This document shows positions 21,289 through 30,710 of a stretch of DNA of 30,812 bases, piece after piece. The stretch lies in NCBI GenBank assembly GCA_002081555.1, contig MZNV01002041.1:1-30812 (forward strand), in the 5' to 3' direction. Both the position numbers and the translations under genes were made by a program. The stretch comes from Protostelium mycophagum (lineage: Eukaryota > Evosea > Variosea > Protosteliida > Protosteliaceae). The notes under the pieces are model-generated. The model searched no databases, was not told where the DNA came from, and was given only the letters and a program-made list of their open reading frames with translations. The first letter of the stretch is position 1; the number at the start of each line of letters is the position of its first letter.

Positions 21289-21432
21289 TCATTCATTAAC
21301 AAATACAGGAACTAATACTGTCCATTTCCACTCACTAAATGTAAGTTTATCCCTCCGGAGATGAGTGACATAGGTAGAGCTCTGTATAGCAAGAGGACGG
21401 TCTTGCTTCTCATCTCCTAAACCACCCATCAT
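21289..21432 (-). CDS. Possible 47-residue minus-strand gene
   Basis: An ATG at 21432 opens a 47-codon frame beginning MMGGLGDEKQDRPLAIQSST and ending WTVLVPVFVNE before TGA. Composition looks coding-like, but I recognise no family. It overlaps the inverted repeat at 21357-21417, so openness could be a by-product of RNA structure. No intron or neighbour supports it. Confidence 0.2.
   Translation of the reverse strand: MMGGLGDEKQDRPLAIQSSTYVTHLRRDKLTFSEWKWTVLVPVFVNE
21357..21417. ncRNA. Candidate structured element (nested inverted repeats)
   Basis: A perfect 9-bp outer stem pairs GGAGATGAG (21357-21365) with CTCATCTCC (21409-21417). Inside it a perfect 7-bp stem pairs AGCAAGA (21388-21394) with TCTTGCT (21401-21407) around a 6-nt loop. 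The arms in between include the palindrome AGAGCTCT. It does not resemble U1-U6, SRP, RNase P or tRNA by eye. It could be a structured RNA, a regulatory palindrome, or chance. Confidence 0.25.
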
Positions 21433-21771
21433 GGTCCGCACTCATACTTGGCCCTCAAAATTAAATAAAGAAAAAAATATTATTAATTTGTACAAATATT
21501 TTATTATGTCAATATATTGAGAGGGAACTGAGATGAGGAGAGTTTTCTGTGTTGTTGTACACTTCTCCAACACTCAAAAGGAAGCTCATGTGTCGAAACA
21601 TAATTTGTTTAAACAAGCTGGCAGTAAACTTTAAAATTAGTTCACTGTCACAAAATGAACTATTGTCAGGCTAAACGGGGTGAAATTCTGGAAAGATGAT
21701 GGGATTCCGGAAGCATCTGTTGTAGACAATGTTTTCTCCCACAAACACATCACATCACCCAAAAAGAAAAA

Positions 21772-22927
21772 ATGGCGGGTCTTAAGACACTCTTCTACGA
21801 GAAGATGACGGATTTATCGAACATGATGACGAGCCCTCTTTCTACTTCTAAATTTTTAGAGGAAGGAGTTTTAACACCGGAAGAGGTACTCGGTCTACTT
21901 CCTGTTGAATGTCTAAAAAGAATTAGTTTGTCGCAGCGGGTGACCTTCTTGTCTTGAAGACACCATCATGGACTTGGTGAGTCATAATGTCCAAATACAA
22001 AAACTCATTCCTCTTGAAGGCAACCAGGAAACCCCAAAGCTCTTCAAAAAGGTTTACCAAAGGACAAGCACTATTTAATTACAAAGAATGGTGAGTTTCT
22101 TCATCCGTGGCAGATCTTGACGCACCAACAGTGCCTTCCAGCATGAGAGTGAGCGCTTTGGAAACACGAACGGCAAACACCCAGAATAAACAAATACAAG
22201 ACGATGACGGCGATTGGATCGCCACACACGTTAATGGTATTTAAAATAATCTTTTAAATCATTAACATGGTTTCAGAAGATGACATAAATAAGGAAGAAG
22301 ACATACCAGAAATACCAACCTCAAAGAGTGATGATGATGAAGACATACCCGAGATCGACCTGGACAGTCTCACAGTCAACAATAATGAGGCAGAGGATGA
22401 GGTAATTTCATCTGACGACTTTGTATGGATACGAACTAAATACTCCGATAGAGTACCCTTCCTAATGATAATATTATACGCACACGAACCTACGATCTTA
22501 GTATATGTTATGATCAATACCATCAGACACCCAGACTCTGGCTCTTTGGCTACGATGAGAACAAGAAGGCGCTTACCCCAGAGCAGGTTCGTGTTCCTTT
22601 CTTCCTTTTTAAATGAAGTTCTCATGTGTCAAGGTTTTAGAAGACATTAGCCAAGATCATGTCAACAAGACCGTCACCATAGCCTCTCATCCTCACACGG
22701 GAATCCCTCAGGCTTATATCCATCCTTGTAAACACGCTCTTGTCATGAAGAAGATCATACAGAGGATGATGGACGGTGGGAAATCACCTCGAGTCGATCA
22801 ATACCTCTTTTTATTCCTGAAATTCTTGCATGCAGCCATACCCACTATAGAGGTCAGAATAATCATAATATAAATATCTTTATCTAATATAATGCAGTAC
22901 GACCACACTTTTCAGATGGAATTGTAG
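21772..22927 (+). CDS. ATG3: Autophagy E2-like conjugating enzyme ATG3
   Basis: ATG3 transfers ATG8 from ATG7 to phosphatidylethanolamine on the forming autophagosome. The N-terminal membrane-sensing helix region is [20 protein letters not shown], followed by [13 protein letters not shown] and, after a 41-nt intron, [17 protein letters not shown] (family: GVITPEEFVAAGDxLVxxCPTWxW). An acidic flexible region ([20 protein letters not shown], then [12 protein letters not shown]) corresponds to the ATG7-binding loop. The E2 core has [33 protein letters not shown] and [16 protein letters not shown]. The catalytic cysteine is in [13 protein letters not shown]. The C-terminus is [20 protein letters not shown], with the conserved IPTIEYD. 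About seven short introns keep phase. All key elements are present, so it should be functional. Confidence 0.95.
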
Positions 22928-23023
22928 ATTGAATAAAGAGGATTTGTTGTGTGCTCATCTCATTCTCATTATGATGTACTTCGGAATATAAATTGTTTTA
23001 AAAATCAGAAAAACTGTATTTAT

Positions 23024-24664
23024 TTAAAGTTGTGGGGTGTTCAAGAATTTCTCTTTCTCAAGGCCGAGGAATGTCATTGCATTCTTTCCCAGAATCTTCT
23101 CCTTTTCTTCTTGATTTAAGAGCTCTGTCTGCTCCACCATCCTCCCAGGGTGGTCCTCCCCCACTACAACCAGTCACAATATTGTTATGACATCATGCCT
23201 CGTCATCACGCATAAATCCAACTTGCATGATGGACATATTTTTGGAGACACCAAACCAATAGATACACACAATGAATACTTGGACAATCCAAAAACATTA
23301 AACTCACATGGGAATGGATAGTCTGAACCGAGTATGATCCTGTCAGGGCCCATCAGGTCCACCACAAATCTCAGTGCCTTCTCGTCGTGCACCAAAGAGT
23401 CGAACCACATCTTTCCCAAGTACTCACGGGGGTTCTCTTTGCAGTCTATGGCGCAGAGGTCGGGTCTGCATTCCCATCCATGCTCGATTCTTCCAATTGT
23501 GATGGGGAAACTGCCACCACCATGGGCAAAGCAGACCTGCATGGAGTTTCAGATAGAGGAAGAGCGCCACAAAAAGTGGATGTCTTCTCAGATCTTTTGT
23601 TGCGACTCTGCCCAAGCATTCTGCAGCCTTTCACATCGTCGTAAATTTGAATAAAAACACCAGACATTTTGCAAAATAAAAAATGAAATCACCTTGAGAT
23701 TTGGGAGCTTGCGGAAAACACCGCCAAAGATCATGGAGCATATAGCACGGGATGTCTCAGCAGGCATACCCACGAGCCAAGGGAGCCAGTACTTTTGCAT
23801 CTCATTCCTTCCCATCATCTCCCAGGGATGTACAAATATTGCTGCGCCTGTCTACAATCAGCCAAAAGGCTCCTTATGCGGTTATTCGTGATTCTCCTGC
23901 GCAAAGAAAAAATGTGCTTGGAAGGTCCTGATCATGTACAAAAAGATGGGTGTGGACATCAACACAGATGAAATACCTAATTTCTCAGCCTCTTCGAAGA
24001 TAGGGAATAACTCGGGTGCGTCTAAATTCCATTCATTTACGTGAGATCCAATCTGCGTGATGTCAAATCACGTCTTGAGTTTTCTGATCAATCACCTGAA
24101 CACCGGCGAGACCCAAGTCGAGGACACATCTTCGAAGTTCTTGGACAGCAAGCTCTGGAGCTTGCATGGGTAATGTGCCAAGGCCGACAAATCTGGTGGG
24201 ATTCTCTGCTACCACCTGAACAAATTATTCAAATGTTCAAAAAAAAAGAATGAATACCTGGGCGAGATGATCGTTTAGATATCTGGACAGATCGAGAGTG
24301 TGCTCGGGTTTCGCCCAATAGCTGAGTTAATCAATAAAGACATCGCGTGATGTGTATTATCACCTGAACATGACTGGTACGGTGGAAAGAACTTGAACAT
24401 CAATTTGGTCGCGATCACAATCTTGCAGTCTGGCCTGGAATGTTCAGATGATGATGATAACCCCAAGAATAAAATTGTTACCTCTGGGCTGTAGCAGTTA
24501 CATTCGATCTCACGGAAAAACTTTCCATCTATCATCATACGAGCAGTGTTGCGCTCTGTGTGTTCCAAATTAACCCATCCTCCATAGCCATACTTCTTTT
24601 CAAGATCGGGCCAGTTCCTGGGCAGAATATGTGTGTGGAGATCTACTTTAAATGTCTTCTGCAT
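23024..24664 (-). CDS. ACMSD: 2-amino-3-carboxymuconate-6-semialdehyde decarboxylase
   Basis: Zn-dependent amidohydrolase-2 family decarboxylase that diverts the kynurenine-pathway intermediate ACMS away from quinolinate and NAD synthesis. N-terminus: FKVDLHTHILPRNWPDLEKK with the HxH metal ligands, then YGYGGWVNLEH (human: FGYGGWVQLQH) and DGKFFREIECNCYSPE. Middle: QIGSHVNEWNLDAPELFPIF-type sequence, FVHPWEMMGR with a ligand His, and KYWLPWLVGMPAETSRAICS. Then VCFAHGGGSFPITIGRIEHG (catalytic His) and RPDLCAIDCKENPREYLGKM, with metal-ligand Asp in ILGSDYPFPCE. C-terminus: ILGKNAMTFLGLEKEKFLNT. Several introns of 40-80 nt split it. The start at 24664 adds only a few residues before the HxH strand. 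All expected metal-site residues are present. Confidence 0.94.
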
Positions 24665-25147
24665 GGTTGGTGTTGTGTCGAGGAAATGTTGCCGACTTGC
24701 TGTGTGTCTCCCTTTTCCGAATCATTTTCTTCTGAATGGAATTGTCATTTTCTGAAAAAGTTTGAGAAAGGAGGAAAGCGTTTTCCATTCGCTGATGTAC
24801 ATCAAGCAACACTCAGACTCAGCGAAAGATAATGTACGAGGAGTAACAGTCCTGCTCATGCATTGACGCATGAAGCTCTTTCGAGATGTTGACCTCGCAG
24901 CAATCCATTGTGATGTTGTTTATTACACGTGGAGTTCGTCCTCACGACCTGCAAAATGTATTTTTCTTGGAGTGATGGTCAAGGTGGAAACGTCAACATC
25001 ATCTTCCTTCTTTCTCTATTGTCCATCAACTCCGAATTGGAAGAAGAAGACGAACCTGCTCGACCATGCGGTTGTGCTCATCTACTTCCCATTGAAAATG
25101 CGAGTCGTTGAGTCCAAGAGCACTGGCGACGCCCTCTGAAAGATTAT
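24665..25147. other. Intergenic region upstream of ACMSD
   Basis: Should contain the ACMSD promoter. Plus-strand open frames at 24870-25139 (89 codons, ending ESKSTGDAL) and 24929-25111 overlap in different frames. Neither resembles a known protein, and I could not find phase-matched splice sites joining them. Nothing else stands out. Confidence 0.3.
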
Positions 25148-25360
25148 CTAGAACTGTCTAATCTTAGATGATGCGCTAAGATTGTTTTTCAATTGGTTCA
25201 TAATAAGCTTCTGCAGGCAGCAGGAGGCTAAATGAGAAGACATCTTCTTAAACACACATATATACACTGAGGAGGCAGCCTTTCTGAACGATCCCCAAAC
25301 CGAGGTTTCGGGCTGAGCCTGAGTTTTTTGTTTAACGGCTTCTGTCCCGTCTGTTGTCAT
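25148..25360 (-). CDS. Possible small minus-strand gene
   Basis: Starts MTTDGTEAVKQKTQAQPETS, then VWGSFRKAASS. Unspliced it is 70 residues. If a 40-nt GT-TTAG intron is removed just after KAASS, it ends after nine more residues (PPAACRSLL). The ATG is about 25-33 bp from a TATA-like element (25383-25393), an attractive promoter spacing. I recognise no family. Confidence 0.3.
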   Translation of the reverse strand: MTTDGTEAVKQKTQAQPETSVWGSFRKAASSVYICVFKKMSSHLASCCLQKLIMNQLKNNLSASSKIRQF

Positions 25361-25382
25361 TTTCTGCTGATCAGGCTCGGAA

Positions 25383-25393
25383 CCTTATAAATA
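25383..25393. promoter_or_regulatory. TATA-like element, readable on both strands
   Basis: TATAAATA on the plus strand (25386-25393) and TATTTATAAGG on the minus strand. It is placed to serve the small minus-strand frame ending at 25360 and possibly the RPS5 transcript to the right. It is one of the few TATA-like motifs in a sensible position in this window. Confidence 0.35.
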
Positions 25394-25740
25394 CGACGAA
25401 CTACACCCCTCGAAAACAATCCCAAAGAAAGCGAAACTGAACTCTGACAAGATGTGTTGCTTTTCAAACAAGAGAACAGATCATATGACTGTCCATTCCA
25501 ACACAATCTTTTTCGATCTTCACCAAACTTTGACCTATCATTCTCCAAACTTCTTCTTGGTTATGTCATTGTCCAAACACTGCGCTTGTCTTCTAATCTG
25601 TCAGTCAACAAGAGATTTCTGCATGGATGTTGGTGAGAATTTTTTGCGATATCATCTGCGATGTCGTATTTTTTCCTTCGGGTGGCTCTCTGAGCCTTTC
25701 GAATCCCATCGTCACCGACTAGAAAGCCCCATCCACAATC
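25394..25740 (+). other. RPS5 upstream region
   Basis: About 350 bp before the RPS5 ATG. A plus-strand open frame from 25452 runs into RPS5 in another frame and looks spurious. A GTGAGA at 25632 could be the donor of a leader intron, but no acceptor is obvious. The final 90 bases are pyrimidine-rich, as is common near ribosomal-protein gene starts. Confidence 0.35.
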
Positions 25741-26523
<783 letters not shown>

Positions 26524-26904
26524 ACGTACCCCCGTTTAGAGAGGGGCGATGGATATAGCAATATTTCCATCCGAACGGTGAATGGGTGCTTTTATAAAGC
26601 GATGAAACAAAATTGTATTTTATATTCATCTTGTGTGTTTGATTTTGTGTCTTGTTGATCGTGTTCTGCGGGACTGTCTTTAATTGGATTGAAAGGTGAT
26701 TTGCCCTCCATTATTCATGTTCTCTGCATAATTCACACAGCCTCTAAGATTCTGCAACAGAAGATCACTGCGGGTTGTATGACCGAGGATGCCAGGTGTA
26801 AACTTCTGGGTGGGCCTTTGAATGCCGGTTTTTCAGCAAAAAAAAAGGACCTTACCGGCATCGGCGACGAAGACGGGAGCCTTCATCATAGATTAATCTA
26901 GAGG
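26524..26904. other. Gap between RPS5 and the SHK-like kinase
   Basis: Holds the RPS5 3' end (26524-26690) and presumably the kinase promoter. A small two-exon candidate gene on the minus strand (26733-26889) is listed separately. Plus-strand openness here (from 26689) shows no family resemblance. Confidence 0.35.
26733..26889 (-). CDS. Possible 38-residue two-exon microprotein
   Basis: Exon 1 (26856-26889) encodes MMKAPVFVADAG up to a GTAAGG donor. A 40-nt intron (26816-26855) follows. Exon 2 (26733-26815) continues PPRSLHLASS, then a hydrophobic segment VIQPAVIFCCRILEAV before TGA. The donor, acceptor and intron size match genuine introns in this window. If real, it could be a small tail-anchored or membrane peptide. 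No family recognised. It is divergent from the kinase gene, with starts only about 15 bp apart, which argues against it. Confidence 0.25.
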
Positions 26905-29900
26905 ATGAAGAGTCTTGTTCGACCTTCCTCGGTAGGATCTTTTCGTTCAACCCTTCGTTTTGTTGGATGATCTGACGCTATCAGAGCCAATTATCTTATG
27001 TATCTGATTTGAGCCCTGACATTACAGAAAGTGAGGATGAGGTAGGATTTACCTTATTTGACTCGCCATTTGACATCTTTGTTTATAACCATTGTAGCTC
27101 CCACCGATGATTCATAAAGACTCTTCAATATTCAGCGGATTCATGACTGTAAAGAAGGGAAAGGGTCTTTCTCTGTCAAAAAAGCTATATTGTGTCCTCG
27201 AGCCCCTTCACTTGCATATGTTCGAAACCGAAGAGGTGGGCTATTCTATGGTTTTCAGACAATAGGAGTCTGGATCAACTCCATCTTTAGACTGCCAGAT
27301 TTTGTTCGATCCAGCTGAACTTCGGGTAGTGTATCAAAAGGAAGAGAGTTCTGCAAAATCTAAACAAATACGACGTTTCATCGACGAAAACAGGCATCAT
27401 CGATGTTCTTCAGAGAGATAAGCCCAATCGTTCGCCATACCAATTCAAAATTCAAGACGAAAAACAGTTCGAGAAATGGCTATTACTCTTACAAGTGAGT
27501 ACTCATATGTAGGTTCACTCTTAATCCCAGTAGAAATGTTCCAGCGAGAAGACCAATTTTAAAAAAATCCAACAACGGCTGGCATTCGCTCACATTCCAC
27601 CAGAAGATTTATACATTGATTACGCAAAAGCAATCGGGTCAGGTCAGTAGTCTTTCATCTCGATGACCATCACCATTCTGACATCAATGTTATTCTTGAA
27701 AAAAGGATTAAATGACATCATCGAAGAGCCTTTGTTTTCGTATTGATTCGATGCAGGGGCTTCAGGACAAGTGACGAGGGGCATGTGGCAGAAGACAACA
27801 GAAGTCGCAGTAAAGACATTGAAGGGGACACAAGAATTCAACAGTTCAGAAGATCTGGAGAGTTTTTACAGGGAGATCGAGACTTTATCACAGCTACGGC
27901 ACCCCTCCATCGTCATCATGGTGAGTTGAAATATGGGTGAAATTTGGATGAAATTTGAGTGAAATTTGACAGTATGGATATTGTAGGAAAGACGAGACGT
28001 TGTGTCTAGTGACAGAGTTGGTTAAAGGTGGAAACCTCTCACAGCTCATCAACAACAAAGATGTGAGTTTATTATGCATGGTTCACTTCTCCGAAATGTC
28101 GACACTGTACAGATCGAGCTCAGTTTGAGTAAAGTTGTCGACATTTGTTTATCTATTGCTGGAGGTATGGTGTTTCTCCATAAGAGAGGCATCATCCATC
28201 GCGACCTCAAGGTGACCCTCTCAAAATCCATAAATTTAAAAATTAAAATTCGCTCAGCCCGCCAACGTCCTCATAGAGGATTTTGACAATGCCAAATTGA
28301 AAGTCTGCGATTTTGGGCTGTCAGGAAGTGTTTTTCAAACGAGTGGCGAGAATATATTCGGCACACCGGCTTTTGCCGCCCCCGAATTGTCTAAGCCCAC
28401 ACATAACGAGAAAGTGGACGTGTTCTCATTCGCCATAATGTGAGATCATCTCATCCAATCAACATGTTTTATTGATGCATAATAGCATGTGGTCCATTTG
28501 GTGCAGAGAGACACCGTGGAAAGATGTAGCATTCAGCGGCGAAATCATTGACCGAGTTCAGAGGGGCGAGAGACCCAAACTTCCTGAATGTCTCATCTCT
28601 GATCTGATTTCCAAGAGCTGGGATCAGAATCCGATGGACAGACCTTCTTTTGAGGAAATTTACGCTGATCTCAACACCATGAGCACCACATTAAAGACAC
28701 TTTTGAAGAACTCAAACGGACTCGTGAGTGCTTTTAAAGTGTTTCATAGGAATATGACTGATCTGTTTTTAGCCGACTCAATTTCAGCCCCAGACTCAAC
28801 CTATAGGTGGAAATTCGCCGGGGTCATCCCCTTCCTCCAGCAGAAGCTCTACGGCAGTCACCCCCATCCCGCTGAGAACAACAGAAGTCGGAGGTCATCA
28901 CTATGTAGATGTGACAGCTGCAATGGGGTCTCTTGCCTTTGTAAAGACCCTTCCCATAGAGAAACAGATACTACACCACATTGGGTATGAGGCATCAGTG
29001 TCGTGGGAGAAGTTGAAGGGTGCTATCGTTTCTGTGACAAGCACAGACCCACAACTGGTGACGTGTCATTTCCACCACTTTGGTTGAGGATTTATAGGTC
29101 GATAAATTAAAATGGTTGCTGGCACAAGGAGACAACATGGTGAGACTCATCATACTCACATCGACCTCCATCATCATATAGTGAAGAGTTGACAAGTAGC
29201 AGGTGATGGTGGAGAAGTGGGCACGATTCCTGGAGAGATTTTATCCACTACGATTAGAGAGCTCAGACACCATCACGGGGGGTTACACTTTTACAGAGAT
29301 GATCTCCATCGTCGGAGCACCGTGGTAAGTGTCAGATGTCATATTGACATTTGATGTTATATTGACATTTATGTTGACGTGTTGGAGGTTTTATGGAGAG
29401 ACCACGGCTGAACAGGCGAGAGAGATATTAAGTAAACAGCACATAGATGGCTCTTGGCTCATACGTTTCTCTGGGGCAGCAGGTTTCTACACGCTCTCCA
29501 CATTATTTGATAAGGTAAGAGGTGTAAAATCAATTTAAAAATAGAATCAAGTGGGTTTTGTTCAACACCAAAAAAAATCAAGCTCTGGCACATTTTTTGT
29601 CTTTCAAGTATTTGAATTCTTATCGTGTTCGTTTACGGCAGATAACGGTGTCCTTACCGTGAAGCATTCAAAAATTATCCATGTAGACGAATATTCAAAA
29701 AGCTCATTGATCTAGGGCTGTTACCACTGGAGAATCTTAACAAGAAATGTACCAAATACAAACAATCACCAATATATTTTTGAGGGTAAAGCATTCAACT
29801 CGATGATCGGGATACCAGAACATTACAAGACCACGGTATTGCCCATCGAGCAGAAAGAATATTACCTGAGGACAGCTTGCAATCGATATAACATCACGAA

Positions 29901-29943
29901 CTATTACGATATGTCACCAGAAACATTTGATAAACTATCATAG
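26905..29943 (+). CDS. SHK-type PH-kinase-SH2 protein
   Basis: Predicted SH2-domain-containing dual-specificity kinase of the SHK type known from Dictyostelium (kinase domain N-terminal to SH2). Start MKSLVRPSS, then an acidic segment. A PH domain follows (FSGFMTVKKGKGLSLSKKLY, CVLEPLHLHMFETEE, RSPYQFKIQDEKQFEKWLLL). The kinase runs from the Gly-rich loop AIGSGASGQVTRGMW through TTEVAVKTLKG (Lys), LRHPSIVIMYGYC, CLVTELVKGGNLSQLI, IIHRDLKPANVLIEDF (catalytic Asp), KVCDFGLSGSV, FGTPAFAAPELS and DRPSFEEIYADL. A Ser/Pro-rich linker and an unassigned conserved-looking segment (HYVDVTAAMGSLAFVKTLPI) follow, then EKWARFLERFYPL. The SH2 domain has APWFYGETTAEQAREILSKQ, DGSWLIRFSGAAGFYTLS and HWRILTRN with YIFEGKAFNSMIGIPEHY. 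All kinase catalytic residues and the SH2 phosphate-binding Arg (IRFS) are present. The stop is at 29941-29943. Some PH-region exon edges are uncertain. Confidence 0.88.
29515..29715 (+). other. 201-nt intron inside the SH2 domain
   Basis: Splicing DK (29514) directly to GCYHWRI (29716) restores the SH2 beta-B to beta-C strand order in phase 0. The removed segment is four times the usual intron length. It contains an inner acceptor (AAAAATAG at about 29544), after which the frame is open for about 56 codons. That frame ends with a TAG at 29713-29715 that is also the splice acceptor. Confidence 0.6.
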
Positions 29944-29959
29944 AATTGTGTAATTCGTC

Positions 29960-30565
29960 ATGTCTTTGCATTTTTCGCTCAATGATGTTTTAGTCTTAAA
30001 CGCAGATTTGCACACTTTTCATGAGATTCGCCGATAATCAGTGGGTATGTCAGTTGTCGACTCTAAAAGACACTGCACAATAATAACTTTGGTGGTTGTG
30101 CATGTCCTGGGATTGAATTTTCGCAATATGGTTGCTGGGATATGATCAAAGCCATTCTAGCATCATCATCAATTGTAGCTCAGGCAATAGAATGTGCGGC
30201 ATCTCCCGGTGCCTATGGAGTGATTGCATGTGCCAATAATTACATCATCTTTCGAAATGTGAACGGATGAGACGAAGATCCTTCTTGTTGACCGCTAAAC
30301 TCAGTCTCAGCTATATGGATCTGAGCGGTTTGCTGAAAGAGGTGAGCTTTTTGGGATGAGTGACACGAACTCAAACAAAGACATTCTGGAACGTTGTCAT
30401 CAAGGAACATTCGCTCGTCTTTACTTCCTCAGGCTTTTCGGTCACGTGACACTCATGTCTGTTCTTTTGATGAACAAAATATACCATCCCATGAAAAGGT
30501 TATTTATTCAGAAAGAGTTGCGCAAAGCTGTGGCTTTAAGTTATTGGTTGGCTTTTAAGACCTGA
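29960..30565 (+). CDS. Unresolved exons of a small unknown gene
   Basis: Several stop-free, coding-like stretches follow the kinase gene. One (about 30083-30270) encodes a Cys-containing sequence: NNFGGCACPGIEFSQYGCWD, then MIKAILASSSIVAQAIECAA and ACANNYIIFRNVNG. A second begins at an ATG near 30268 (MRRRSFLLTAKLSLSYMDLS, then GLLKE). It continues after a 39-nt GT-AAAG intron as TFWNVVIKEHSLVFTSSGFS. In another frame the same second exon reads DILERCHQGTFARLYFLRLF onward to 30565. I cannot decide the frame or whether these form one gene. An upstream MRFADNQW exon would need a 25-nt intron, which is shorter than any other I trust. No family recognised. Confidence 0.3.
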
Positions 30566-30710
30566 TCGTGTGGTGATGGAGATCTCCAATTTTCCGAAAA
30601 CGTCATCCCAGGAAAAAAGTCGATTCCCGAGAATAGACTTCTCGAACGCGCGCGAAAAGAAATTCGCTCCGTTCAAATCATTTTCGCCTTCCTTCCTTCG
30701 GCACCATCAG
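30566..30710 (+). promoter_or_regulatory. Upstream region of the right-edge secretory gene
   Basis: About 145 bp with a CG-rich core (CGAACGCGCGCGAAAAG at 30643-30659). A small inverted TTCTCGAA (30638-30645) looks like two heat-shock-factor half-sites facing each other. A pyrimidine-rich stretch follows just before the ATG. Stress control of an ER gene is possible but weakly supported. Confidence 0.25.

Larger units (their letters stand above)
20964..21771. promoter_or_regulatory. Divergent intergenic region (HEATR3 / ATG3)
   Basis: About 800 AT-rich bases between two starts. Most of it shows nothing recognisable. Its centre (21289-21432) carries a small minus-strand open frame and a strong nested inverted repeat, listed separately. 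The 21440-21520 stretch is rich in A/T runs. Confidence 0.35.

Noticed and set aside
24870-25139. An 89-codon plus-strand frame between ACMSD and the small minus frame
   Set aside because: No family resemblance, a competing overlapping frame, and no convincing promoter or introns; kept only as a note in the intergenic entry.
25690-25712. TTTCGAATCCC resembling a tRNA B box
   Set aside because: No A box, cloverleaf or acceptor stem could be built around it, and no T-run terminator follows.
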